Shown here: positions 1-10,185 of the stretch, in pieces | Layout of the letters: every line of letters begins with the position of its first letter | Position numbering within the stretch: the first letter of the stretch is position 1 | From: Ixodes scapularis | Taxonomy: Eukaryota; Arthropoda; Arachnida; Ixodida; Ixodidae | NCBI RefSeq assembly: GCF_016920785.2 | Contig: NW_024609857.1 | Location: forward strand, 126,969,094-127,033,093 | Direction: 5' to 3' | Length of the DNA: 64,000 bases | The notes under the pieces: generated by a model | What the model saw: only the letters and a program-made list of their open reading frames with translations | Told to the model about the DNA's origin: nothing | Databases searched by the model: none | Translations under genes and position numbers: made by a program

Positions 1-1
1 A

Positions 2-961
2 GGCAAGCCTGTTACTTTGTCTGTCGACGCGAGCCAACACGGCGTCGGAGCTGTCCTTCTTCAAGACGGACACCCGGTTGCGTACTCTTCAAGATCCCTC
101 ACGGATTCACAACGCAACTACGCACAAATTGAAAAGGAAACTTTAGCTATAGTTCACGGCTGCACGAAGTTTCATGACTACATCGTAGGACAGCCCGAAG
201 TCACTGTTGAATCCGACCACAGACCCCTTGAATTTATATTCAAAAAGCCCCTTTCCGAGTGCCCCCTCAGACTGCAAAGAATGCGTCTCATTCTATAAAG
301 ATACCCGATAACCCTGAAGTTTAAGGCAGGAAAAACTTTGCTAATTGCGGACGCGCTCTCGCGCTTTCCAAGCAAGAACGTCTTGAAAAACGAAGAAGAG
401 CAATTCCACGTGAATGCATTGACGTACCTTCCTATTTCAGACGCCAAGCTGAAAGGCATGTTAGACGCAACAGAAAGGGACCCAGTGATGCTGCAACTTC
501 GCGACTACGCCAGCACATCATGGCCCGACTCAAAGGATGACGTACCGGATGAGCTAAAACTATACTGGAACTATCGCGATGAAATTCACGGGGAAGACGG
601 CCTGGTATTGCGAGGCAACAATATAATCGTCCCGAAAGCAAAAAGAAATGAAGTTTTGAAGCTTTTGCACGTGGCGCACTGTGGGGAGGAAAAAATGAAA
701 AACAGAGCAAGGGAAGTCATATATTGGCCAAACATTACGAGTGACATCACATCACTAGCACACTCGTGCACACTGTGTCAAAAATACAAACCCAGAAACG
801 TGAAGCTGCCAATGCTTAGCCACGACGTACCGACCCTCCCTTGGCAAATGATAGGAGTCGACCTTTTTCATCATGACGGTCATGAGTTTTTCATTGTGGT
901 CGACTACTACTCCTTTTTTTTTAAACCAAGGAACTTCACCAAGCAACAGCGGCCACAGTGA
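2..961 (+). pseudogene. pol: gypsy pol: RNase H and integrase N-terminal half (nonsense mutation)
   Basis: Frame 2 carries the C-terminal RNase H domain (acidic residues in VDAS at about 22, EKETLAI and ESDHRPLEF). After the TAA at 296-298 the same frame continues with the usual tether ending in ADALSRFP. The integrase zinc finger follows: H-x2-H in LHVAHCG and C-x2-C in CTLCQKYKP, about residues 110-155 of the second stretch. The core then opens with the first catalytic Asp in GVDLF. The stop replaces what is normally a Gln or Arg codon in this family (inference). The frame ends at 961 after a T-rich stretch, where the core should continue. Confidence 0.9.
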
Positions 962-1827
962 TCTCTGCCTGCACCGAAATATTTGCCACTCATGGACGGC
1001 CCGACCGGATAAGCAGCGACAACGGGCCACCGTTCAGCCAGAAGGCGTTTAAGGACGTTTTGGCGAGCCTGCAGATCCAACAAGTATTTTCAAGTCCTTA
1101 CCATCCCCGTTCCAATGGAATGGCTGAACGCGCAGTCCAAGAAGCAAAGAAGCTTTTAATCAAGCGCTCTCGAGACAAAGTAAGCTTCTGTTTAGCACTG
1201 TTAGAATGGCGCAACACGCCTAGAGATGCCCACCTCAAGTCGCCGGTACAGCGGTTAATGGGGCGCCAAACAAGAACACTGTTGCCCGTTATCACAAGTC
1301 ATATGGAACCCGAAACCGTACCAACAGAGGTAGTGACAAGTCGTCTGAAGGAAATTCGAGACAAGCAGAAGGCTTCATACAACCGAACAGCACGCCAACT
1401 TCCTGATTTGCGACAAGGTTTCCCCGTAACCGTTTATGACAGTTTGCAGAGAACCTGGACTCCCGCGGTCATCGAAGCCACAACAGATGCACCCAGGTCT
1501 TACGTAGTCACCACTGAAGATGGTCAGAGCAAAATACGTACTAGGGAGGATTTGCGACTTCTGCCGACTACTACTACAGTTGAAAATGCCCCGTCGGTTC
1601 ACGGGAGCGGAACAGCCGGTACTTCGAGTCAACAGACACCTCCCGGGGACGACCAGGTTGGACACGCACCGTCACCGGCAGATGAAGATGCGACCGCCGG
1701 AGCTACCAACGTTCAATCGGCTACCCCAGAGCGCAGAAGTACGCGACTACGGAGGAAACCTCAACGATACCCAACCTCGGAACGCAAGCAACCTGAAGAG
1801 GAGGAAGATGTCATGGGCCAGTCATAA
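958..1827 (+). pseudogene. pol: gypsy pol: integrase catalytic core and C-terminal tail
   Basis: This 289-codon open frame continues the integrase core in frame 1, so it is offset from the upstream half by a frameshift. The second catalytic Asp is in SSDNGPPF and the Glu is in NGMAERAVQEAK, giving the D,D-35-E signature with the Asp in the upstream half. It is followed by the GPY/F-like region and a low-complexity basic and acidic tail rich in Pro, Thr and Glu. The apparent ATG at 958 is incidental; this is part of a polyprotein. The stop TAA at 1825-1827 lies inside the presumed LTR. Confidence 0.9.
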
Positions 1828-1926
1828 TCCCGGCAGTCGGCGCTGTAGCTACTAGCGCGCTGAGTATATAGGCTCATGCTCCGCACCTAATAAAACAGTT
1901 CATTGCCAGACTCTGACTAGACCACA
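1809..1926 (+). repeat. Probable short 3' LTR of the gypsy element
   Basis: A purine-rich stretch (about 1794-1808, GAAGAGGAGGAAGA) that could be the polypurine tract is followed by a segment starting TG and ending CA. It contains a TATA-like box (GAGTATATAG, about 1862) and an AATAAA poly(A) signal (about 1889-1895). These are the expected LTR parts, but 118 bp is short and the 5' LTR is outside the window, so the ends cannot be verified. Confidence 0.45.
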
Positions 1927-2203
1927 GGATGGAGGGAATAACCTAAAATGTAGCCAAAGACACTAAACTTTGATGTTATCTCAAAAACAAAAGCGTAATT
2001 GGCCCATCAATCTTCTGATATGTACGGTGCCTAAACCTTTCTCTCAAACTAGGAAGACTGCCCTTTCTCCTACATAGACCGGAATATTACCTTAACCTGG
2101 GAAATTTCCCTCGGGTTGGCAGCCCTCGTGTAACGTTTGGCTTCAACGAAATACCAACACCGAAAGCGTTACGCCCACATAGGGGCCGCTTGAAATTACT
2201 TCA
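1927..2203. other. No recognisable feature
   Basis: AT-rich sequence downstream of the retrotransposon. I see no open frame, repeat unit or RNA gene here. Confidence 0.5.
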
Positions 2204-2276
2204 GTCCCCAGGCAGAATTTGAACTCACGACCTTGAGTCCGTGACCCTAGTGCTTTACCGACTGAGCTAGCGAGGC
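2204..2276 (-). repeat. tRNA-derived sequence (SINE head or tRNA pseudogene)
   Basis: Read on the minus strand, the start GCCTCGC is followed by an A-box-like TAGCTCAGTCGG and a B-box-like GAGTTCAAATTC at tRNA spacing. The acceptor stem does not close and the anticodon arm is poor, so this is a tRNA pseudogene or the head of a tRNA-derived SINE rather than a working tRNA. A T run abuts its 5' side on the plus strand. Confidence 0.55.
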
Positions 2277-2491
2277 TTTTTTTTTTTATTGCCATGTAAG
2301 GTACACGTAACATATACATATTACCGTTCCAACACAATTAAATGGAGTGTGCATATTCTCTTACAGAGATAATAGTTTTTGGATTTAAACTCCTTCAAAC
2401 TTTTCAATTCTTCAAACATAGTCAACCATTCAGGGGCGGGCTTAGTTTTGTAGATTGCTGTCAATTCACATACCACCTGCGTGAAATGCAG

Positions 2492-2776
2492 TCAAACCGA
2501 GAGTGCGTCAACATCCGCGTGTCTAACAGCCATGCCACTTCGCGAAATGCAGTGAAGACCGATAAGCGTGATGATATCTAATGGAACAATGTCATTCGGA
2601 TTTGTGTTTAAATATCTAATACCATTGGGGGTTACAGGTAGGTCTTTTGTAATAGTTCTCTGTAAGACATCCCGTAAGAACAGGGCATCCCAACATTCCA
2701 GAAGAATATGCTCAATTGAGGCCTGCTTAATCACAGCGAGGGAAATGCCATGCTGTTCAACTTCGCGAGAGACCAC
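2492..2776 (-). pseudogene. LINE ORF2 C-terminal fragment
   Basis: The 94-residue minus-strand frame contains IEHILLECWDA, then a stretch with DVLQRT, DLPVTPNGIRYL and IITLIGLHCISRSGMAVRHADVDA. This resembles the Cys/His-containing tail found after the reverse transcriptase in jockey/CR1-like LINEs of arthropods (recalled family resemblance, not searched). There is no RT here; this is only a tail fragment. It could belong to the same minus-strand element as 4426-4897, the intervening DNA being later insertions, but that is not proven. Confidence 0.55.
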
Positions 2777-2888
2777 TTGGATTCAACTCGCCGTGTTTTC
2801 CAAGGTGGAAAACCGTTGACTTTTCAAACGAGGCCGACCTGGTTCATAGAAAGGTGCAGTGAAGTGAGAAGGTGTTCAATGCGGAAAC

Positions 2889-3065
2889 CAGGGACGTATC
2901 TAGGGGGGGGGGGGGGGGGGGGGGGCATGGGGCTCGCCCCCCCCCCCCCCTGAAATCTTCCATTTTGCTGAGGCCTCCTCTCCCCCTCCCCCTCATACAG
3001 CACTTTGTCATGGGCAGCCCCCCCCCCCCCCCCCCCCAAACCAAAAAAAAAAGGCTGCGTGCCTG
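2889..3065. mobile_element. Small hAT-like non-autonomous element with G/C runs
   Basis: The left end reads CAGGGACGTA and the right end, reverse-complemented, CAGGCACGCA; both fit the hAT terminal rule (C/T)A(A/G)NG. Flanking octamers GCGGAAAC (2881-2888) and GTGGAAGC (3066-3073) match at 6 of 8 positions, compatible with an old 8-bp target duplication. The inside is almost only homopolymers: G at about 2901-2924, then C at about 2937-2950 and 3020-3037. No coding capacity. Confidence 0.5.
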
Positions 3066-3111
3066 GTGGAAGCTTAAAGGTGTTTCAACGCTTGGTTTAT
3101 TTTCAAAGATT

Positions 3112-3705
3112 ACGAGACGGAATGTCCAACGAGCCTGAATGTCCAACGAGACGGAAGATCCAATAATGGATATTCAGGCACGTTGGACATTCAGGCTCGT
3201 TAGACATTCCGTCTCGGTTGGATCTTTCGTCTCGATGGACATTCAGGCTCGTTGGACATTCCGTCTCGGTTGGATCTTTCGTCTCGATGGACCTTCAGGC
3301 TCGTTGGACATTCCGTCTCGGTTGGATGTTTCGTCTCGTTGGACATTCAGGCACGTTGGACATTCCGTCTCGCCTGTCACGTGTTAGAATAATTTGCCTT
3401 CTTAAATGTACAGACTTGTGTGTATATTTAGTCCGCGTTCCTGCAGGCATTTCCATAGTTTCAACATACTAAATTGTCGTGCAACAAAAACCGACGTTGA
3501 CGGACCGACAACGAAACGGAGCAAACACAAATATTATAATTTCATCTATAGGAAGGCATGATGGTTAGTTAGAAACTCTTGCGTCTCGTTGGACATCCGA
3601 ACTCGTTGGGCATTTCGCCTTGGTGAATATTCCGTCTCGTCCGTCACGGGACCAATTGGATCTTGCGACTCGTTGGATCTTCCGTCTCGATGAATGTTCA
3701 GGCCG
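3112..3705. repeat. 17-bp-unit minisatellite, head-to-head arrays (GAGACGGAATGTCCAAC type)
   Basis: Two arrays (about 3116-3384 and 3585-3702) are built from a 17-bp unit, for example GAGACGGAATGTCCAAC, GAGCCTGAATGTCCAAC and GAGACGGAAGATCCAAC. Orientation flips at a TCCAATAATGGA axis near 3160-3171. The outer ends face each other as inverted copies around a roughly 190-bp spacer. The unit is clearly related to the GAGTCAAAAGGTCCAAC unit at 7.8-10.4 kb, so this is probably a smaller relative of the foldback element there. No clean target duplication was found here. Confidence 0.75.
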
Positions 3706-4425
3706 CAAGCGTGTACCAATCGGTGTCGATTGTACGACGCCAAACGCTCCTTTGATATTAACAGTTCAAATGTTTGGAATGTTTCGATGACATAGGTCAG
3801 CCAATTTGAAATATATAGTATGGATGCAATGTCCAGGTGTTCTAGTGCATCGCAATTGGGGGACGTCTATGAAAGCCGCGCTTCAGATCCCAGGAATTTC
3901 TAGTTCAGTCCTCATCCTGCCCATTTCGATTTATATAGATGAGTCACATACGGAGACCCGCATTGTAAACACATGACCGCCCGCCAGCGCCACTGACTAT
4001 GCGCAGAGTCAATATTTTTTTTTTTTTTTTTTGAAAGGAGCTTTGAGGGCTGTTGGTGCGAGGTATCAACAGTTAGCACAAGCGTAATTTCCCATTAATA
4101 AAAAAATACAGATATATATATATTTTTTTAAATAAAACCTACATCTAACGCGCCTATAAATGCATGGGGGTGGGGGGGGGGGGGGGTGTGACCCGACAAT
4201 TCCTGAGTAAATGCAGAACAATTGTGTGAATTTGACAAATTTTTATTTTTGTTCGTTTATCTTTGGAACAGACTACTCACTGTACACTGCAGTCGTCAGT
4301 AGTTTATATACGCATGCATTTTCTGCCAATAGGTTTGTATGTCAGTGAGTAGAGCGATAATACTATAGTATCACGCAGTACGCAACCTTTTTTTTTTTTT
4401 TTGCATGTGACATGCATAGTGGTTT
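3706..4425. other. AT-rich DNA without a recognisable gene
   Basis: Contains T runs (about 4014-4032, 4390-4402), a G run (about 4166-4186) and short A/T microsatellite stretches. No convincing open frame or transposon end. Confidence 0.5.
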
Positions 4426-4897
4426 TCAGAAGCCCATGTAATTTAACTGGCTTCTGGAAGCACTCCAAAGCTCGCCATTCCGTCGAGGTAGTTCATGACG
4501 TCTTGGTAGGTGGGAGCTTGACTGCTGATAAAGGACGCGAACGCATCTATTTTGGTGTGCAGCAGAAGGTTCACACCCGGATGTACTAATAGCCTGCAGG
4601 ATGCTGAGGGTCGGCCAGACTCTTGTAAGCATAAGTTAGAAGATGTGTACGTCGTTTGTTCAGGGACAGCTCATTGAATTCTGCATACAAACTGAGGACG
4701 GGGGACGCCCGGAAGGCTCCATTTGCCAGTCGCAAGCCGAGCTGGTGAACTGGGTCCAACATTTTAAGGGCAGAGGGCCGAGCCGATCCATACACTACTG
4801 CACCGTGGTCAAGACTGGATCGTACAAAGGCATTGTATAACTGCAGGATACATTTTCTATCAGGCCCCCAATACTTGTGAGATAAAGCTTTGAACTC
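4426..4897 (-). pseudogene. Jockey-like LINE reverse transcriptase, thumb and C-terminal part
   Basis: Minus-strand reading gives a run starting FKALSHKYWGPDRK, then LQLYNAFVRSSLDHGAVVYG, SALKMLDPVHQLGLRLANGAF and a Leu-rich tail. This matches the thumb segment that follows the YADD motif in jockey/CR1-type LINE reverse transcriptases (a position where LDYG..VY and DPVH..G.R are typical). The palm with YADD is absent and the frame breaks at about 4586. Upstream on this strand the frame runs into antisense of the THAP relic, so the LINE ends at about 4897. Confidence 0.75.
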
Positions 4898-4919
4898 GTT
4901 CGTCGCACCCAAACACGCA

Positions 4920-5462
4920 CAAGCTGAATCGCAAGTGCTTTGCGCCCAACTGCAACAGCGGATACCGTTCATGCAAGGAGAAGGTAAACGGGCGCCTTCC
5001 GATCCGGAATGTTTAGCTTTGTGGGCTCGTGCCATTCCGCGAAGTGTCCACCAGCTCACTCCAAAAGACTACCTGTGTGAACAACACTTTGCCGACGGTG
5101 TGATAGAAGCTGGAAGGTGCTACGCAGAGCTAGGTGGTGAAGTGCTCCTTGAGCAGCCAAAGAGGCCCGTTCTAGCGCCGGACGCCGTGCTGTCTATTTT
5201 CCCGGGATGTCCGCCTTACCTGTCGTCGACAGCGAAAAAACGAAAATTGCCGAAAAATAGACAGCGTGCAGGCGCGGCCACGGGCGTGAGAAGTGAGGCT
5301 GGCCGGCCTCACCGTTCGTCCCTGGCATCAGGCACGGCCACGGACGTTAGAAGTGAGGCTGGCCGGCCTCACCGTTCGTCCCTGGCATCAAGCGCGGCCA
5401 CGGACGTGAGAAGTGAGTCTCTCATGTCCGCGGCCGCGCCTGATGTCAGGGACGAACGGTGA
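4920..5462 (+). pseudogene. THAP-domain protein relic, frameshifted
   Basis: THAP domains are C2CH zinc-binding DNA-binding modules of P-element-type transposases and host regulators. Here KCFAPNCNSGYRSCKEK (from about 4933, frame 1) supplies the first two Cys ligands. The rest of the domain continues in frame 3 from about 4985: PSDPECLALWARAIPR, then LTPKDYLCEQHFADGVI with the final Cys and His, then the trailing segment to APDAVLSIFPGCP. The frame switch lies around the GTAAACGG at about 4983-4992, where a short loop also seems lost. The C-terminal part is a 63-bp tandem repeat. The gene is broken and probably a transposon- or retrocopy-derived relic. Confidence 0.75.
5274..5416 (+). repeat. 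63-bp in-frame tandem repeat in the THAP relic
   Basis: Just over two copies of a 63-bp unit encode repeats of the form ATDVRSEAGRPHRSSLAS. The period is a multiple of three, so the frame is kept. Copies are nearly identical, which indicates recent expansion. Confidence 0.85.
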
Positions 5463-5489
5463 GCCGTCACCCCTCACGCCTCTCCCTGG

Positions 5490-6383
5490 CAACATATAAT
5501 GTACAAACCGAACCCGAAAGCTTATATTTAAATACTACCCACTATTGATGAGGCTGAGCAGATTACTTCGGTGGAAAAAGGAATGAAAGGCAGAAAAACA
5601 ATGTGGGAGGTAAGAATGCAGGAAAAATCAGCTCTACCAATGGGCAGGTCAGAAAAACCGGACATAAGAAAGGAAAATGTTTTTTGACAATTCGCTGGAA
5701 AGTTCTTTACTGTTTGAGGCGAGAACGGAAGTTTTGAAGATGAGGACGTATAGGGCTAAATTTCAGGAGGCACACAGAGTGTATGCCGCCTGCCATAATG
5801 AGAGCGAGCCTCTAGAGCACTTGGTTTTGAAGTGCTCAGAGCATCGCCCTGTCCTCCCAGAAGGGGTAACGGACTTGGCCAGGGCCCTGGGTATTGGTGG
5901 CGACGATGGAAGGACGGAAGGTAAAAGAATTACAGTTAAAATGAGGCGATTAGAATACTGACGTAAATTAGCTAAGAAAAATTATTGATACACAACGAAC
6001 TATAGCACAGCTGGCGACAGGTGGGACCGAAGAAAATTGGGACTCCCTCCCGCGCGTCTCCCCTGTCTCAACCCTATCTCCCAGTGGGTACGGAGCTGAG
6101 CTAGCGCTGACAAGGTTTGACCAAAAGGAAATTAGTGACTTCCTTGCCGGGGGCAACAGGCGGAGAGTGATTTTTTAGTTTTTTTACTCGATCTCCCAAA
6201 GGTCATCCTGGTGATATCCTCCACTGCCTGGTGATAGTTATGCGGACAAAATGGGCTTAGAAGGGCGGAAGGAACCATGCATATGTTTGTCTTTTTAGAT
6301 ATAGGCTAGGTGGCGCAAGCTACTGCCCGTTACAGAGGGTATAGCCATTAGCATCCCCACACCCATCCGGCATAAATGACAGA
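5490..6383 (+). mobile_element. LINE copy A, 5'-truncated (ORF2 tail plus 3' UTR)
   Basis: The frame 5677-5961 encodes the Cys/His tail typical after a LINE RT (VYAACHNESEPLEHLVLKC), followed by PEGVTDLARALGI and a stop. The 3' UTR then runs through a block around 6050-6230 (CCCAGTGGG, GGTCATCCTGGTGATATCC) and a tail around 6310-6370 with GGTGGCGCAAGCTACTGCC. All these blocks recur in copy B, which is what defines the element. No RT remains in this copy. Confidence 0.75.
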
Positions 6384-7798
6384 ACCGGCATATGTAGAAA
6401 GGTGATTCAGGCGGGGTTGTCCCCTATCACCTTTATTTTTTATGATATACCTTAGTAGACTGAAAGGGAAATTAGAAGACTGCAATATAGGTTTTGATGT
6501 GTCATATATATAGAGAGAGGAAAAAGTAAACCAAGTTATACTGGGAATGTTTTACGCAGACGACATTGTACTGTTAGCAGATAGCCGGAATAGATTACAG
6601 GAGTTGATTAAGATCTGTGGAGAAAAGGGTGACTATCTGGGCCTGAAATTCAGTATTAACAAGTTGGGAATAATGGTTTATAACGATGAGAAGGGGACCC
6701 GCTGAAAACTCAAGACGTTTTAATAGAATACGTAGAAAAGTATAAATACCTAAGAGTATGGCTGACCGATGGAAAACAATACTTAGAACAGGAAGAAAAT
6801 ATGCTAAAGAAAGGAATGCAGCCATTTTGTAGCATAGGACACTATGTATTTACAATCTATATGAAGTTGTTATGGGAATATGGGAAGGAGTCATGAGGCC
6901 GTGATTGTCTTTTGGCAATGTGGCCTTATGCGTGGAATCTGAGGTCCAGTCGAGCTTAGAAACCCGATGATGTAAAGGGGAAACAGCGCACCCGCAAAAC
7001 ACTTGCTCAAGTCCACGCGCACAAAAGAAAGACACACTTACGCGGCACTTACTTACCCGGTAGAGGGGCGTGGGCAGACTAACACTGGGGGCGCATGCGA
7101 ATATAACAAATGAAGGAGTGGAGAGGCGATCAGTAAGTTTAAATGTGAACAAAGACTAGACAAAATTGAGGATACATGATGAACCAGAAAGGCACATAAG
7201 CATCTATACATAAAAAGTTGACTTCAAATGGACAAACCGAACCCGAAAACAAATTCAAATACCAACAGTGAAGTGCTGGGATAGAGCAGGCCACCTCTGC
7301 GAAAAAGGAAGTAAAATAAGCCGAGAGAAAGATGTGACAGGAAAAATGCAGGGAAAATCAGCTTCAACCTAGGGGACGAAAACAGAAAATAAGGAATGAA
7401 CATTGGTATAAAAATTCACGGGGGTGCTCGTTGTTATTTGAAACTAGAACAGGAATATAAACTAAGTCATATAGGAAAAATTGCAAGGAAATGGATAAGC
7501 GGTGCGCCGTATGCCAAGGGGAAGATGAGACAATACAACCTGTGGTGTTGATGTGCACAAGACTTGCCCCCGCCCTCCCGGAGCGGGCGATGGATTTAGC
7601 CTGTGTGTTGGGGTTTGCAGACGAAAGCGGATGAATGGATGATAAATGCATTTTTATAGCAAAGAGGAGATTGGAAGACGTGGACATTGTCTGGGGAAAA
7701 TTGAATGGCGTACAACGAACTGACACTGCAGGGGACAGGTGGGACAGAGAAAAATTAGGACTCCCTCGCGCGGTGGCTCCGGGCCAGGGTCTAAATCC
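6384..7798 (+). mobile_element. LINE copy B, RT core to 3' UTR (interrupted downstream)
   Basis: The RT palm is visible around 6405-6700: a C-P-L-S-P-like block, then GMFYADDIVLLADS (about 6546-6590, catalytic YADD), then a helix and a LKFSINKLGIMVYND segment. Frames are broken by stops and indels. The C-terminal Cys/His tail follows at about 7480-7630 (CAVCQGEDETIQPVVLMC, then MDLACVLGFADESG and a stop). The 3' UTR reaches 7798, where a foreign element intervenes. It resumes at 10441-10599 and, after a second insertion, at 11954-12118. Copy A gives the uninterrupted order. Confidence 0.8.
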
Positions 7799-7806
7799 GC
7801 TTCTGG

Positions 7807-8080
7807 TCAAGAGATCCATCGAGTCAGAAGATCCAACGAGTCAAAAGGTCCAATAATGGATCTTTTGACTCGTTGGATCTTTTGACTCGCCAGGCACGAG
7901 TCAAAAGATCCAATGTGGGTCAACAGGTCCAACGAGTCAAGAGATCCAACGAGTCAAAAGATCCACGGCGAGTCAAGAAGTCCAACAAGTCAAAAGGTCC
8001 AACGAGTCAGAAGGTCCAATAATGGATCGCTTGACCTGGCAGACGCGAGTCAAGAGGTCGCATGCGGGTCAAAAGGTCCA
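7807..8080 (+). repeat. Left 17-bp array (GAGTCAAAAGGTCCAAC)
   Basis: About fifteen degenerate copies of a 17-bp unit (GAGTCAAAAGGTCCAAC, with G/A and AAAA/AGAA variants). Orientation reverses at CCAATAATGG axes (about 7853 and 8022). The block around 7830-8040 aligns in direct orientation with the right array, so the two arrays share a higher-order organisation of about 240 bp as well as inverted outer ends. Confidence 0.85.
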
Positions 8081-10185
8081 ATTACTCGAGAACTGCCGCG
8101 TCATATGGCAAGGGGGTTAGGGAAGGCCCCTCATCACTCCTGCCCTAGACGCGGCCTGCGAGGAGGCATTGTACAATAAAATTCAGAAAACAATTTTTGA
8201 CTATACCCGTTTTCACGTCAAGGAACGTAGTAAAAAAAAGTCGGGCTTCTCGCGGAACACTGTTGATTTCCGCATTCATGTAGAGAATTAATATATAAGT
8301 AGGTGAATTGTAGATTAGATATATGTTATCTTATTAAGACTTACACGTTCCAAATGCCAAAACCATCGCCTTTTCCTCCGACAACCAAATCTCGTAAGAA
8401 CTACTTCGCGCCACGTATGAATAATGCGCAAAGCTTGCTTTTTTCTTTGGGGTGGAAATGGGTATAGGTGCCTTAATTTTTGCTACAAAAAAAAAAGTTA
8501 AAGACATTTAAATTTGACACGCCTTTTAACTCCTCACTATTTCCCGGTTTGCGGACGGAAAACGGGCCCGAGCTAGGGGGCAGAGTACAGGTTATGATAG
8601 GGTGGGTTTCTGTTTGCAAACTAGTTCGTACAAGAAGAACGATACAGAGTGCGTGTATATTTTTTAATGAAAAATGATTTGATCGATTTTGTCTGTTCGT
8701 TAAAAAAAGAAGGCCCCACCACGACCATAAGGAATAATATTTCATTTATTATTCCATAAGGAATAATAAATGAAATAAAAGATGACGCCCTTCGCACTTT
8801 TTTTAAACGCGATTGTGTCGCGCTCACGCTCGCTAGAAATATGTACTAAAGGGCACCTTGTAGGTGGTGTATGACTTGTTCGAAATGTGTTTCTCTTTTG
8901 CGAAAAACTAATTAAATGAGCGCCACAAAAAAAAAGGGGGAAAAATGACGGTCATGCGTGTTTGAGGTCTGAATCTATTCTCTCAGAGACTTCATTTGAC
9001 ATACATGTTCGTCGCTGTTAAGGTTTCATTGTACAACCAACTGCGAGATTCCCCGGTTGGAATTTTATTATTACACAAGAAAAATGACAGAAAGAAAATG
9101 AAGATGATGAACCGTACGCACTCAAAGCAAATTTCAGTGGTGTTTGTGGATGTTGAGGCATCGCAATGCTTGTCAGCCATCCAAGGGGCGACATATTTCT
9201 AAACCGCAAATGAGCAATTTAGCCGGGGCCGTACGACGTTGTACTCTGTTTTATCCTGAAGGCTGGTTCACACTGTTGCGACCGACTACGACCAAGTCTG
9301 ACGGAACAAGTTTTTAAGTCCCTCTTACGACCACACCGCGCGGCAGCAATGGCGGCCGTAAGCGGCCTAAAACTTCGTTGCTATAGCTACCCATAAAAGA
9401 GATTAACGACGCGAACGATGCAGGCGCACACGGTCGGACTCATGCATGTGGGTGAACCAGCCAGCGCATCCGATCCTGCGCCGATAGTGTGTCACGTGAC
9501 CTTCCGGTTCGGCGCGGCGTCGCGCGGAGCGAGATGTCCCATGACGCTCTCGACTTCTAGCACAGACTGCGGTCAATCCTTAGGTCAAACGGAGTGTGTA
9601 ACCTTGGGTCTTTATGTGCACCACGCAGTAGTCGTTACATGAACGCACGCCGATGATGGTTCTCCTATACTGCGAAAAGGCATGTTGACCCTCTGGATGG
9701 CTGTCAAACATTATGCTATCCAAATCCAAAGCCATAATTGTTCTGCTTGTTTAGCTCATGCTGCGTGTACACGTCTCGTAATTAAGTCACCGACTAACTG
9801 TTCGTTGGTTTCTAAATTCAAGAAACAACCTGCGTTCCCGCGACCGTACAGCAGGCGCAACTCTCTGGAAATTTCTCCGATAATCAAGCATTGCCGACGA
9901 AGAAATGGCGTTGGTTACTAGCCCTTTGAAATGGAAAACGCACCAACGCCGTGACACAGCCAGCCACTCAGGATCCCGAAACCTCTCATCCCCGAGGCCA
10001 CTGCGCATCATCTTCTCCCATCTCCCTTTTTTTTTGTTGCTTTGTTATTAGACGCGGGATCCCACCCCGCTGCAGTGCATGACCGTCATGCCCCTCCTTG
10101 CCACCAGAAAACCTTCATTAATCGTAGTTTTGCTTTTCTTTTTTTCTACTCTTCTTCAAAGCCCTTCCTCCCCTTTCCCATCAAG
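8081..10185. other. Interior of the foldback element; no gene recognised
   Basis: About 2.1 kb between the two arrays. It contains a short AT-rich palindrome (about 8729-8778, GGAATAATA and its complement), a fragment resembling the SINE body (about 9598-9650) and AT-rich DNA. No frame exceeds about 90 codons and none resembles a transposase. It may be captured or unrelated DNA carried between the repeat ends. Confidence 0.5.

Larger units (their letters stand above)
1..1926 (+). mobile_element. Ty3/gypsy LTR retrotransposon, 3' part, decayed
   Basis: This is the 3' portion of a Ty3/gypsy-type element cut by the window edge. In order it shows RNase H, the integrase zinc-binding domain, the integrase core, a variable C-terminal tail and a probable short 3' LTR. 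RNase H directly followed by integrase is the Ty3/gypsy (Metaviridae) gene order. The copy is inactive: an in-frame stop at 296-298 splits RNase H from the tether region, and a frame change between about 905 and 960, at a run of T, splits the integrase core. Gag, protease and reverse transcriptase would lie left of base 1, outside the window. Confidence 0.93.

Noticed and set aside
2824..3146. Gly/Pro-rich open frames across the G/C runs
   Set aside because: Homopolymers translate as polyglycine or polyproline in every frame; no coding evidence.
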